The translations under genes and the position numbers were made by a program. The notes below the pieces were generated by a model. The model was not told where the DNA came from. It saw only the letters and a program-made list of their open reading frames with translations, and did no database searches. Below are positions 7,204 through 16,082 of a stretch of DNA of 64,000 nt, piece after piece (the first letter of the stretch is position 1; the number at the start of each line of letters is the position of its first letter). This DNA comes from Streptomyces barringtoniae (GTDB lineage Bacteria > Actinomycetota > Actinomycetes > Streptomycetales > Streptomycetaceae), in assembly GCF_020819595.1 (NCBI RefSeq), contig NZ_JAJHNP010000005.1:186001-250000 (forward strand), read 5' to 3'.

Positions 7204-8185
7204 ATGAGTGAACCCCCAGGCGCCGCCGTCTCCCTCGCCGAGGCGCCACCCGCCGACACACCGTCAACGCCACCGAGAGCACAAGGGGTTCAGCCGTTGC
7301 GCAGGCCCGGCCGGTGGATCGCCACCGCCGTCGTCCTCGTGCTCGTCGCGCAGTTCCTGCACGGACTGGCCACGAACCCGTTCTACCGGTGGGACCGCTT
7401 CCGCTACTGGTTCCTGCGCCCCACCGTCCTCGACGGACTCCTCGTCACCCTCGAAGTCGCGGCCCTCAGCGCCGTGTTCGGCCTCCTCGGCGGCATCCTG
7501 CTGCCCCTCGGCTGGCAGTCCGGCAGTCCGGTGCTGCGCGCCGTGAGCTGGACCTACACCTGGCTGTTCCGCTCGGTGCCGCTGATCGTCGTCCTGATCT
7601 TCCTCTACAACTTCTCGGCCCTGTACAAGACGTTGAGCCTCGGCATCCCCTTCGGCCCGGCCCTCGTCACCTTCGACGAGTCCAGGCTCGCCACCGACCT
7701 GACGGTCGCCGTGGTCGGGCTCAGCCTCAACGAGGCGGCGTACGCGGCGGAGGTCGTTCGCGGCGGCGTCCTCTCCGTCGACCAGGGCCAGCACGAGGCG
7801 GCGGCCGCACTGGGGCTGCCCCAGGGGCTACCAGTTCACCAGGATCGTGTTCCCGCAGGCCCTCAGGTCCATCACGCCGAACTACGTCAACCAGCTCATC
7901 GGCCTGATCAAGAGCACCTCGCTGGTGTTCTACGTCTCGCTGCTCGACCTCTTCGGCTCCGTGCAGACCATGGGCAGCACCTACCCCGGCGACATCGTGC
8001 CGCTGCTGCTCGTCGCCACCGTCTGGTACCTGATCCTCACCAGCGCCGTGTCCGTCGTCCAGTTCTACGTCGAGCGGTACTTCGCCCGGGGCGTCACCCG
8101 CACCCTGCCGCCGACCCCACTGCAGAAGGCGCGCGCGGGCCTCGCCGAGTTCGGGGCCCGGCTGCGCAGGGAGGCCGCCGTATGA
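7204..8185 (+). pseudogene. Polar-amino-acid ABC transporter permease, one-base frameshift
   Basis: The product is a HisM/GlnP-type permease: hydrophobic segments at WIATAVVLVLVAQFLHG, LLVTLEVAALSAVFGLLGG and FRSVPLIVVLIFLYNFSAL, then the EAA loop EAAYAAEVVRGGVLSVDQGQ. The frame breaks at 7819-7827 within CCCCAGGGG: dropping one base restores LP-G-YQFTRIVFPQALRS and leads to LLDLFGSVQTMGSTYPG and a normal end at TGA 8183. As written the frame runs out of register into the ATPase gene. The corrected gene ends with an ATGA overlap with the ATPase start, showing the intact operon design. The frameshift may be real or a sequencing error in a C/G run. ATG 7204 follows GGAG. Confidence 0.8.
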
Positions 8186-8973
8186 CCGCCACCGACACCC
8201 CGGCGACCGCCCCGGCCGCGCTGGAGGTCCACGACGTCCACAAGTGGTACGGCACCCACCGCGTCCTGGACGGCATCGACCTGACCGTGCGCCCCGGCGA
8301 GGTCACCGTGATCATCGGCCCCTCCGGCTCCGGCAAGTCAACCCTGCTGCGGGTCATCAACCACCTGGAGAAACCCGAGGTCGGCCACGTCAGCGTCGAC
8401 GGTGAGCCGATCGGCGTCGGACGCGGCAGCGGCGGCCGGCTCAGGGAGCTCAGCGAGCGCGCCATCCTGGCCCAGCGCAGCCGGATCGGCTTCGTCTTCC
8501 AGAACTTCAACCTCTTCCCGCACCTGACCGCCCTCGACAACGTCGCCGCCGCGCCCGTCGCCACCGGGAAACTGACCCGGTCCGAGGCGCTGGAACTGGC
8601 CCGCGCGCTGCTCACCCGGGTCGGCCTCGGCGACCGTACCGGCGCCTATCCGCGCCGGCTGTCGGGCGGACAGCAGCAGCGGGTCGCCATCGCCCGCGCC
8701 CTCGCGCTGCGCCCCGGCATCATCCTGTTCGACGAGCCGACCTCCGCGCTCGACCCCGAAACGGTCGGCGAGGTGCTCTCCGTCATCAAGGACCTCGCCA
8801 CCAGCGGCACCACCCTGGTCATCGTCACCCACGAGATCGGCTTCGCGCGCGAGGTCGCCGACCGGATCGTCTTCATCGACGGCGGCCGGATCGTCGAACA
8901 GGGCCCGCCCCAGGAGGTACTGGACCGGCCCCGGCACGCACGGACCCGCGACTTCCTCGCCAAGGTCCTCTGA
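8182..8973 (+). CDS. Amino acid ABC transporter ATP-binding protein (GlnQ/HisP type)
   Basis: 263 residues with every nucleotide-binding motif: Walker A GPSGSGKST, Q-loop FVFQNFNLFPHLT, signature LSGGQQQRVAIARAL, Walker B IILFDEPTSALDPE, and the switch His in TLVIVTHEIGFA. This is the cytoplasmic motor that powers uptake of a polar or sulfur-containing amino acid. ATG 8182 overlaps the permease stop (ATGA), indicating translational coupling. With the permease and the binding protein it forms a complete import operon under the SAM-IV riboswitch. Confidence 0.9.
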   Translation: MTATDTPATAPAALEVHDVHKWYGTHRVLDGIDLTVRPGEVTVIIGPSGSGKSTLLRVINHLEKPEVGHVSVDGEPIGVGRGSGGRLRELSERAILAQRSRIGFVFQNFNLFPHLTALDNVAAAPVATGKLTRSEALELARALLTRVGLGDRTGAYPRRLSGGQQQRVAIARALALRPGIILFDEPTSALDPETVGEVLSVIKDLATSGTTLVIVTHEIGFAREVADRIVFIDGGRIVEQGPPQEVLDRPRHARTRDFLAKVL

Positions 8974-9030
8974 CCTCCCCCTTTCCCCCTCGTAGTTGCC
9001 CCCAGCGGTTCACGGACGACAAGGACAGCC

Positions 9031-10056
9031 ATGCGCAGCCACCTCTCCCGACGCAGCCTGATACGCGGCATCGCCGCGGCGACCGCGGTCGCCTCCCTGG
9101 CCACCGGGCTCGCCGCCTGCGGGGGCGACAGCGACGCGGCGACCACCACCGAAGGCGCCAAGCCCGGCGAGGTCGTCATCGGGCAGGTCTCCAACGGCGC
9201 CGCCGAGCAGACCACCGTCAAGGTCTCCGAGGTGAAGGCCATCAGCGCCGAACTGCCCGCCGCCGTCGGCAGGAGCGGCAAGCTCGTCATCGGCGAGGGC
9301 GCCCTGCCGGCCGGGTTCCCGCCGCTGGCGTACGTGGGCAGCGACCAGAAGACCCTCACCGGCTCCGAACCCGACCTCGGCCGCCTGGTCGCCGCGGTCC
9401 TCGGGCTCAAGCCCGAGCTGAAGAACTTCACCTGGGAGAACCTCTTCGTCGGCATCGACAGCGGCAAGGTCGACGTCGCCTTCTCCAACGTCACCGACAC
9501 CGAGGAGCGCAAGAGGAAGTACGACTTCGCCTCCTACCGCCAGGACAGCCTCGCCTTCGAGGTGCCGAAGAAGAGCACCTGGAACTTCGACGGCAACTAC
9601 GAGAACCTCGCGGGCAGGACCGTCTCCGTCGGCTCCGGTACCAACCAGGAGCGGATCCTCCTGGAGTGGAAGGCCAAGCTGGCCAAGGAGGGCAAGAAGC
9701 TCACCGTCAAGTACTACCAGGACCACAACAGCACCTACCTGGCCCTCGCCAGTGGCAGGATCGACGCCTACTTCGGTCCCAACCCGGGCATCGCGTACCA
9801 CATCACGCAGGTCGCGAACACGCCCGACGCCACGCGCAACGCGGGCAAGTTCTCCGGCGCGGGCGAGACCCTCCAGGGCCTGATCGCGGCGACCGCGAAG
9901 AAGGGCAGCGGTCTTGCGAAGCCGCTCGCCGACGCCGTCAACTACCTGATCAGGAACGGTCAGTACGCCGCCTGGCTCAAGGCCTACAACCTCTCCAACG
10001 AGGCTGTCGCCAAGTCCGGGATCAACCCGCCGGGCCTGCCGCTGGACAATTCCTGA
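9031..10056 (+). CDS. Solute-binding lipoprotein of the amino acid ABC importer (family 3)
   Basis: 341 residues. The N-terminus has a twin-Arg-like region (SRRSLIRG), a hydrophobic stretch and a lipobox LAAC, so the mature protein is anchored outside the membrane by a lipidated Cys. The body shows family 3 extracellular-domain features: PDLGRLVAAVLGLKPELKN, DVAFSNVTDTEERKRKYDFA, VSVGSGTNQE, and ALASGRIDAYFGPNPG. It captures substrate for the permease/ATPase encoded 57 bp upstream. The riboswitch context suggests a sulfur amino acid such as cystine or methionine, but binding residues do not settle this. Confidence 0.85.
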   Translation: MRSHLSRRSLIRGIAAATAVASLATGLAACGGDSDAATTTEGAKPGEVVIGQVSNGAAEQTTVKVSEVKAISAELPAAVGRSGKLVIGEGALPAGFPPLAYVGSDQKTLTGSEPDLGRLVAAVLGLKPELKNFTWENLFVGIDSGKVDVAFSNVTDTEERKRKYDFASYRQDSLAFEVPKKSTWNFDGNYENLAGRTVSVGSGTNQERILLEWKAKLAKEGKKLTVKYYQDHNSTYLALASGRIDAYFGPNPGIAYHITQVANTPDATRNAGKFSGAGETLQGLIAATAKKGSGLAKPLADAVNYLIRNGQYAAWLKAYNLSNEAVAKSGINPPGLPLDNS

Positions 10057-10210
10057 CCCCGTCTCACCATTGCCGGCCGACCGCGCGCCGGAGAGGAAGA
10101 ACAACGGCAAGTGCGGGAACAACCGCGGCCGGCCGCGCGTTGTGAGTCATGACGAGATCCGACAGGCGGGCGAGACGGCCCGCCGTGGCCGACGGACGGA
10201 GGTGACGGCC

Positions 10211-10321
10211 GTGATGCGCGTACTCCCGCCGCGTGCTCCGCGCCCGTACCGCTCCGTCCGGCTGATATCCCGGCCGCACATAGATCTCCAGCGCGTGTCC
10301 GCCGCCCTCTGTCGCCACTGA
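10211..10321 (+). CDS. Putative leader peptide 3 (sulfur-type)
   Basis: A 36-codon frame with GTG 10211 directly followed by ATG 10214, preceded by GGAGGTGA at good spacing, ends at TGA 10319. The C-terminus VRLISRPHIDLQRVSAALCR is the clearest family match of the three leaders. It lies 131 bp before the first FMN monooxygenase gene. The strong ribosome site and the conserved Cys-Arg end argue that the peptide is translated. Function as a cis-acting sulfur attenuator is inferred from the family. Confidence 0.75.
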   Translation: MMRVLPPRAPRPYRSVRLISRPHIDLQRVSAALCRH

Positions 10322-10452
10322 CCCCCTCCCCGGCCCGACCCGCCTCGAGGCCCGGGTCCGCTCCTGCCGCGCTCGCCCTCGCCGACGCCTGCCCTCGCGA
10401 GCCGGTGTGCTCGTCAGGGACATCCGTCACGGACATCAAGGAAGGCACCGCC

Positions 10453-11661
10453 GTGTCCCCAACTCCCGCTTCCCCTCTGCACCTTGCCGTCGCCCTGGAC
10501 GGCACCGGCTGGCACCCCGCGTCCTGGCGCGAGCCGGTCGCCCGCCCCCGGGACCTGTTCACCGCCGGCTACTGGGCCGACCTGGTCGCCGAGGCCGAAC
10601 GGGGCCTCATCGACTTCGTCACCATCGAGGACGGCCTCGGCCCCCAGTCCACGCACTTCCTCGACCCCGACGAGCGCACCGACCTGGTGCGCGGCCGGCT
10701 CGACGCGGTCCTCGTCGCCTCCCGCGTCGCCCCGCTCACCAAGCACATAGGCCTGGTCCCGACCGTGGTGGCCACGCACACCGAGCCGTTCCACATCTCG
10801 AAGGCGATCGCCACCCTCGACTACGTCAGCACCGGCCGCGCGGGCCTGCGGGTTCAGATCAGCGCCCGGCCGAACGAGGCCGCCCACTTCGGCCGCCGCG
10901 GCATCGGCCGGATCGAGGCCTACGACAGCCCGGCCGCACAGGACATCCTCGCCGAACTCTTCGACGAGGCCGCCGACCACGTGGAAGTCGTGCGCCGGCT
11001 CTGGGACAGCTGGGAGGACGACGCCGAGATCCGGGACACGGCGACGGGCCGCTTCGTCGACCGGGACAAGCTGCACTACATCGACTTCGAGGGCCGCCAC
11101 TTCAGCGTCAAGGGCCCCTCGATCACGCCCCGTCCGCCCCAGGGGCAACCGCTGGTCACCGCCCTCGCCCACCAGACCGCCCCTTACCGGCTCGTCGCCC
11201 GCCAGGCCGACGTCGGCTACGTGACCCCGCACGACGCGGAGCAGGCCCGGGCGATCGTCGCCGAGATCCGCGCCGAGCAGCGGGCGGCGGGCCGCGCCGG
11301 GGACACCGTGCACATCTTCGGCGACCTCGTCGTCTTCCTCGACGACAGCCCGGCCGAGGCCCAGGCCCGGCGAGAGCGGCTGGACGCGCTCGCGGGCGAG
11401 CCGTACACCGGCGACGCCCGGATCTTCGCCGGTACGGCCGTGCAACTGGCGGATCTGCTCGAGGAGCTGGCGACCGGTGGGCTGACCGGGTTCCGGCTGC
11501 GGCCGGCCATCGCCGGGCATGACCTGCCCCGCATCAGCCGTGACCTGGTGCCCGAACTGCAGCGCCGGGGCCGCTTCCGGGAGGCCTACGAGTCCGGCAC
11601 CCTGCGCGGTCTGCTCGGCCTCGCCCGCCCCGCCAACCGCTACGCAGCAGCCACCGCCTGA
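10453..11661 (+). CDS. LLM-class flavin-dependent monooxygenase
   Basis: 402 residues from GTG 10453, chosen because AAGGAAGG lies just upstream while the longer frame to 10405 is not conserved in character. The luciferase-like TIM-barrel fold is indicated by YWADLVAEAERGLIDFVTIE, HIGLVPTVVATHTEPFHISK, the flavin-binding GRAGLRVQISARPNEA, and PPQGQPLV. The family uses reduced FMN and oxygen, often to cleave C-S bonds of sulfonates or thioethers or to oxidise amines. Its placement behind a sulfur-type leader peptide points to organosulfur use. It sits 25 bp before a second enzyme of the same class, so the two are one operon. Confidence 0.8.
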   Translation: MSPTPASPLHLAVALDGTGWHPASWREPVARPRDLFTAGYWADLVAEAERGLIDFVTIEDGLGPQSTHFLDPDERTDLVRGRLDAVLVASRVAPLTKHIGLVPTVVATHTEPFHISKAIATLDYVSTGRAGLRVQISARPNEAAHFGRRGIGRIEAYDSPAAQDILAELFDEAADHVEVVRRLWDSWEDDAEIRDTATGRFVDRDKLHYIDFEGRHFSVKGPSITPRPPQGQPLVTALAHQTAPYRLVARQADVGYVTPHDAEQARAIVAEIRAEQRAAGRAGDTVHIFGDLVVFLDDSPAEAQARRERLDALAGEPYTGDARIFAGTAVQLADLLEELATGGLTGFRLRPAIAGHDLPRISRDLVPELQRRGRFREAYESGTLRGLLGLARPANRYAAATA

Positions 11662-11686
11662 GCAGCCGGAGAGGACGACCGCACCC

Positions 11687-13069
11687 ATGAGCAAGCCGCT
11701 GAAGCAGATCCACCTGGCCGCCCACTTCCCGGGCGTCAACAACACGACCGTGTGGAGCGACCCCGCAGCGGGCAGCCACATCGAGTTCAGCTCCTTCGCG
11801 CACTTCGCACGGACCGCCGAACGCGCCAAGTTCGACTTCCTGTTCCTCGCCGAGGGGCTCAGGCTGCGCGAACAGGGCGGCAGGATCTACGACCTGGACG
11901 TCGTCGGCCGCCCCGACACCTTCACCGTGCTGGCCGCACTGGCCGCTGTCACCGACCGGCTCGGCCTGACCGGCACCATCAACTCCACCTTCAACGAGCC
12001 GTACGAGGTGGCCCGCCAGTTCGCCAGCCTCGACCACCTCTCCGGCGGCCGCTCCGCGTGGAACGTCGTCACCTCCTGGGACGCCTTCACCGGCGAGAAC
12101 TTCCGCCGCGGCGGCTTCCTGCCGCAGGAGGAGCGCTACTCCCGTGCCAAGGAGTTCCTGGCCACCGCGCACGAACTCTTCGACTCCTGGCGCGGCGACG
12201 AGATCCTCGCCGACCAGGCCACCGGCACCTTCCTCCGCGAGGCCCGGGCCGGCGCCTTCGTCCACCGGGGACAGCACTTCGACATCCACGGCCGGTTCAA
12301 CGTCCCGCGCTCCCCGCAGGGCCGCCCGGTGATCTTCCAGGCCGGCGACTCGGACGAGGGCCGTGAGTTCGCGGCCTCCGACGCGGACGCGATCTTCAGC
12401 CGCTACTCCACGCTGAAGGAGGGCCAGGCCTTCTACACCGACGTCAAGTCCCGCCTCGCCAAGTACGGCCGCCGCCCCGACCAGCTCCTCATCCTGCCCG
12501 CCGCCACCTTCGTCCTCGGCGACACCGACCAGGAGGCCGCCGAACTCGCCCGCGAGGTGCGCCGGCAGCAGGTCAGCGGCGCGACCGCCATCAAGCACCT
12601 GGAGTTCGTCTGGAACCGGGACCTGTCGGCCTACGACCCGGAGGGCCCCCTGCCCGACGTCGACCCGGTGGTGAGCGAGGAGCACATCTCCCGGGGCCGC
12701 GCCCAGGTGCGGATGTACCGTGACCCGATCGCCATCGCCCGCGAGTGGCGGCAGCTCGCCGAGGCCAACAAGTGGTCCATCCGCGACCTGGTCATCAACA
12801 CCGGCAACCGGCAGACCTTCGTCGGCTCCCCGGCCACCGTCGCGCGGACCATCGACGAGTTCGTGCAGGCGGACGCCTCCGACGGCTTCATCCTCGTCCC
12901 GCACATCACCCCCGGCGGCCTCGACCCCTTCGCCGACAAGGTCGTACCCCTGCTCCAGGAACAGGGCGTCTTCCGCGCCGACTACGCGGGCACGACCCTG
13001 CGCGACCACCTCGGCCTCGCCCACCCCGACGCCGGCACCACCGCCGCGTCCGAGCGGGCCGCGTCGTGA
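11687..13069 (+). CDS. NtaA/DszA/SnaA-family FMN-dependent monooxygenase
   Basis: 460 residues starting MSKPLKQIHLAAHFPGVNN, a start typical of the nitrilotriacetate/dibenzothiophene-sulfone monooxygenase group. Further matches are HIEFSSFAHFARTAERAKFD, GLTGTINSTFNEPYEVARQF, RSAWNVVTSWD, ENFRRGGFLPQEERY, and PQGRPVIFQAGDSDEGREFA. These enzymes need a separate flavin reductase, not found here. The sulfur-responsive leader upstream and the adjacent importer suggest oxidation of an imported organosulfur compound to release sulfite; a xenobiotic or polyketide role is possible because the family is broad. ATG 11687 follows GGAGAGG. Confidence 0.8.
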   Translation: MSKPLKQIHLAAHFPGVNNTTVWSDPAAGSHIEFSSFAHFARTAERAKFDFLFLAEGLRLREQGGRIYDLDVVGRPDTFTVLAALAAVTDRLGLTGTINSTFNEPYEVARQFASLDHLSGGRSAWNVVTSWDAFTGENFRRGGFLPQEERYSRAKEFLATAHELFDSWRGDEILADQATGTFLREARAGAFVHRGQHFDIHGRFNVPRSPQGRPVIFQAGDSDEGREFAASDADAIFSRYSTLKEGQAFYTDVKSRLAKYGRRPDQLLILPAATFVLGDTDQEAAELAREVRRQQVSGATAIKHLEFVWNRDLSAYDPEGPLPDVDPVVSEEHISRGRAQVRMYRDPIAIAREWRQLAEANKWSIRDLVINTGNRQTFVGSPATVARTIDEFVQADASDGFILVPHITPGGLDPFADKVVPLLQEQGVFRADYAGTTLRDHLGLAHPDAGTTAASERAAS

Positions 13070-13091
13070 ACCGGCGTCCGCACACCGGCGT

Positions 13092-13132
13092 GGCCGTGGA
13101 CGTCACCTCCCCCGTAGGTGACGTCCACGGCC
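13092..13132. terminator. 17-bp perfect hairpin between convergent genes
   Basis: Arms at 13092-13108 and 13116-13132 pair perfectly over 17 bp around a 7-nt loop. It lies 23 bp after the monooxygenase stop and 43 bp before the convergent metallopeptidase-like gene ends, so it can serve both. No U-run follows, as is usual in Streptomyces. Confidence 0.85.
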
Positions 13133-13175
13133 GCTCCCCCGGTGCCGGACCTTGGGGTGTGTCGTCAGCGTGTGC

Positions 13176-14270
13176 TCACCAGCACATGACCGCCGTCTCT
13201 CCCGCCCCCCACGTGGAGTACAGACGGACGCGGACGACATAGCGGCGGCCCCTGACGAGCCGCACCCGGACGGCGGCGTTGTCCGGCGTGCCGCCGTCGT
13301 CGTGGCCGGCGAGGAAGCGCGGCACCCCGTCGCGCTCCTCGAAGACCACGAGCACGGTGTCGGCGTCGCCGAAGGTGCCCACGGTGTAGTCGCGGGTCTC
13401 CGGCGGCTCGACGGTGAAATCGGCCTGTTCGCCCGGCCCGAGACCGAGCGGTGCCGACCGGAACGGCACCAGCGCGGCCGGCCCCGCGGGGCCGACGGGC
13501 GGATACCAGCGCAGCACGAACTCCTTGTCGGCCGGGGACGGTCCACCGGACGGAGACAGCCCCCCGCGGTACTGCTCCGGCTCCAGCACCAGCCCTGGCC
13601 CGAACGGGAACGTCATCACCGACTGCGGGTCCCACACCGAGCAGCTCGCCTCACCGGCGTCCACCTCGCACAGGACGTTGGTGTACGTCGTCTCCCGGCT
13701 CCAGAAGTTCGGCGGGCCCGCCAGCTCGGCGTACACGGCCTCGTCGTCCCAGTGGAGGCCGGCGTACGGGCTCTGGTGCTCGTGCACCATGCCGAGCGCG
13801 TGCCCGATCTGGTGCAGGACCGTCCCGCGCTCCCCGGGCCCGGTCACGTCCCAGCCCAGGTTCATGGTGCGCTCGCCGCGGCCGGCCGACAGCGCCTCCC
13901 GGCCCACCGCCGACCAGCAACCGCCGCCGGCCTGGAACCCGATCCGCAGTTCCGCCTCGCGCCGGTCGCCGACCTCGGCGAACGTGACGCCGATGCCGAG
14001 CCCCTGCCACTCGCGGAAGGCGTCGCGGACCACGTCGAGCTGCTCCTCGCCGCCGGCCCAGGGGACCCGGCGCAGCTCACCGGTGCCCGGGACCGGGATC
14101 ACCGAGGCCGCGGAATCGTCGCCCGCGTCGGCGAAGAATGCGTAGTGCAGCACCGTGCCGTCGACCCACATCCGCCGCCCGGCGAGCAGCGCGCCCAGCC
14201 GCTCGGCGGTCAGCCCCGGTGCGAAGCACGGGGCCGGCTGCCGCGGGAGCGAGCAGAGGCGTCGGGTCAT
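13176..14270 (-). CDS. M12/astacin-like metallopeptidase homologue with HQxxH site
   Basis: 364 residues from ATG 14270. The catalytic region reads VLHQIGHALGMVHEHQSPY, which matches the zinc site HExxHxxGxxHE of astacin/metzincin-type peptidases except that the catalytic Glu is Gln (about residue 154). The three His ligands (about 153, 157, 163) remain. Downstream CSVWDPQSVMTFPFG resembles the Met-turn. The C-terminal 90 residues look like a beta-rich pre-peptidase-type domain. No clear signal peptide is seen at this start. The E to Q change should abolish normal proteolysis, so a binding role is possible. It is divergent from the LuxR-type regulator gene. Confidence 0.75.
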   Translation of the reverse strand: MTRRLCSLPRQPAPCFAPGLTAERLGALLAGRRMWVDGTVLHYAFFADAGDDSAASVIPVPGTGELRRVPWAGGEEQLDVVRDAFREWQGLGIGVTFAEVGDRREAELRIGFQAGGGCWSAVGREALSAGRGERTMNLGWDVTGPGERGTVLHQIGHALGMVHEHQSPYAGLHWDDEAVYAELAGPPNFWSRETTYTNVLCEVDAGEASCSVWDPQSVMTFPFGPGLVLEPEQYRGGLSPSGGPSPADKEFVLRWYPPVGPAGPAALVPFRSAPLGLGPGEQADFTVEPPETRDYTVGTFGDADTVLVVFEERDGVPRFLAGHDDGGTPDNAAVRVRLVRGRRYVVRVRLYSTWGAGETAVMCW

Positions 14271-14365
14271 GCGGCCACCATGCCCGCCCACCGCAGCCGG
14301 GCGCCTGAGTCGGGCGCTACTCAAGTCGCCCTGTATCAAACCTGAGTACGCGCGCTCTGCATGAT

Positions 14366-16078
14366 GTGAGGATCTACGAGCAGGACGCGAAGACGCTGGA
14401 GCTGCCCCGGCCGTTCACCGGCCGGGAGGACGAACTGGAGCTGGTGCGCGCCTCGTCGGCCGGCGGCCGGCACGGCATCGTGGTGACCGCACCGGCCGGC
14501 CACGGCAAGACCCGGCTGATCACCGAGGCGGTCCGGGGCACGGAGCACGCCCTGGTCACCGGCACGCCCGAGGCCCAGGGCCTGCCCTTCGCGGCGTTCG
14601 CCCACCTGCTGCCCGACACCGTCTCGCTGCACCGCGCGGTGCGGATCCTGTCCGGCGTACGGCTCCTGGTCGTGGACGACGCCCATCTGCTGGACGAAGC
14701 CTCCGCCGCCCTCGTCCACCAGCTGGCCGTGCACGGCCGCACCCGGCTGGTCGTGGCCGCGGTGGCCGGCGTGCCCGCGCCCGGCGCGGTGTCCCGGCTG
14801 TGGACCGGGGAGCTGCTGCCCCGGCTGGCCCTCGAACCGCTGCCCTGCGAGGACGTCGCCCAGCTGCTCGCCGCCGCCGGGCTGGAACCGCTCACCGTCC
14901 GCCGCCTGCACCGGATGTGCCGGGGCGATCTGCGGCTGCTGCGCGACCTGGTCGCCGCACTCGGCACGGCCGGGCGGCTGACTGCCGTTCCGGGAACGCA
15001 GGAGCGGGCCTGGCGTGGGCCGCTTCCGGTCACCGCGGCCGTACGGCAGCGACTCGCCCCGGTGCTGGAGCACTCCGGCCCGGGCGAGCGGGACACGCTG
15101 GAACGGCTGGCGTTCGCCGAGCCGCTGCCCTTGTCGCCGTCGCGGGAAGACCTCGACCTGGAGGTCCTGGAGCATCTGGAGGCGGACGGGCTGATCCACG
15201 TCGACGACCAGGGCGGCGTCACCCTCGCCGATCCCCTGCACGGGCCGGCCCTGCGGGCCACGGCCGGCCGCCTGCGGGCCCGCCGGTTGACCAGCGGTCC
15301 CCACGACCACGGTCCGGCCCTGGAGGCCGAACTGCGGGCCCTGGCAGGGCGGATCGAACGGCTGGACGTCCGGCCGGTGCCGACGCCGGTGGGGGAGTGG
15401 CTGGCCGGGGAGGGCGCCACACTCCCCGCCGGGTACGCCGCCGTCCGCGCCCGGTTCGCCCGGCTGCGGGGAGAGGTGCGCGACGCCGCCGCCTGGGCTC
15501 GGGAGGGGCTGCGGGGTGCGCCGGGAGACCCGGGATGCCTTGCCGAGCTCCGACTGGCCGGCGGCGAGGTGGAGGAGGCGGGTGGCGATGATCCGTACAC
15601 CCGCTACGCCGCCGTACGCCGCGGTGAACCCGAGCGGGTCGCCGGACGGTTGCCCGCCGGCAGCGTGTTCGCGCGGCACGCCGAAGCGCTGGCGCGGGAG
15701 GACGGGTCCGGACTGGACCGGGCCGCCGAGGGCCTGGCGGAGCGTGGCTTCCGGCTGTTCGCGGCCGAGGCGTACGCCCAGGCCGTACGGGTCCACCGGG
15801 ATCCGCGGGCCGCGCGGGTCTCCCGCACCCGGGCGGTCGCGCTCGCACGGCGGTGCCAGGGGGCGCGGACGCCGGCGCTGGCCGGGCTGGTCCTCGGCGA
15901 ACTGACCGCCCGGCAGCGGCAGATCGTGACGCTGGCCGCGGCCGGGCTCAGCAACCGGGAGATCGCCGAGCGGCTGACCCTGTCCGTGCGGACGGTGGGG
16001 AACCACCTGTACAGCGCGTACAGCAGGCTCGGCACGGGAGACCGGGGAGCGTTGCCGTGGCTGTGCGAGTCCGCGTAG
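14366..16078 (+). CDS. LuxR-family regulator with N-terminal ATPase domain
   Basis: 570 residues. The start of the protein has PFTGREDELELVRA and a P-loop APAGHGKTR, with a Walker-B-like LLVVDDAHLLDEA, forming a STAND/AAA-type ATPase. The C-terminus is a LuxR helix-turn-helix: GELTARQRQIVTLAAAGLSN, then REIAERLTLSVRTVGNHLYS. At 570 residues it is shorter than typical 900-residue LAL regulators because the helical repeat region is reduced. GTG 14366 is preceded by overlapping ATGs at 14361 and 14364 in other frames, and no strong ribosome site is visible, so the start is uncertain. It ends 4 bp before the convergent CHAT gene and may control its divergent neighbour or the CHAT cluster. Confidence 0.8.
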   Translation: MRIYEQDAKTLELPRPFTGREDELELVRASSAGGRHGIVVTAPAGHGKTRLITEAVRGTEHALVTGTPEAQGLPFAAFAHLLPDTVSLHRAVRILSGVRLLVVDDAHLLDEASAALVHQLAVHGRTRLVVAAVAGVPAPGAVSRLWTGELLPRLALEPLPCEDVAQLLAAAGLEPLTVRRLHRMCRGDLRLLRDLVAALGTAGRLTAVPGTQERAWRGPLPVTAAVRQRLAPVLEHSGPGERDTLERLAFAEPLPLSPSREDLDLEVLEHLEADGLIHVDDQGGVTLADPLHGPALRATAGRLRARRLTSGPHDHGPALEAELRALAGRIERLDVRPVPTPVGEWLAGEGATLPAGYAAVRARFARLRGEVRDAAAWAREGLRGAPGDPGCLAELRLAGGEVEEAGGDDPYTRYAAVRRGEPERVAGRLPAGSVFARHAEALAREDGSGLDRAAEGLAERGFRLFAAEAYAQAVRVHRDPRAARVSRTRAVALARRCQGARTPALAGLVLGELTARQRQIVTLAAAGLSNREIAERLTLSVRTVGNHLYSAYSRLGTGDRGALPWLCESA

Positions 16079-16082
16079 GGGC

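Noticed and set aside
7144..8973. A 609-aa open frame joining permease and ATPase
   Set aside because: The middle (about 7830-8180) is out-of-frame translation after a one-base shift; the correct permease frame ends at 8185 with an ATGA overlap.
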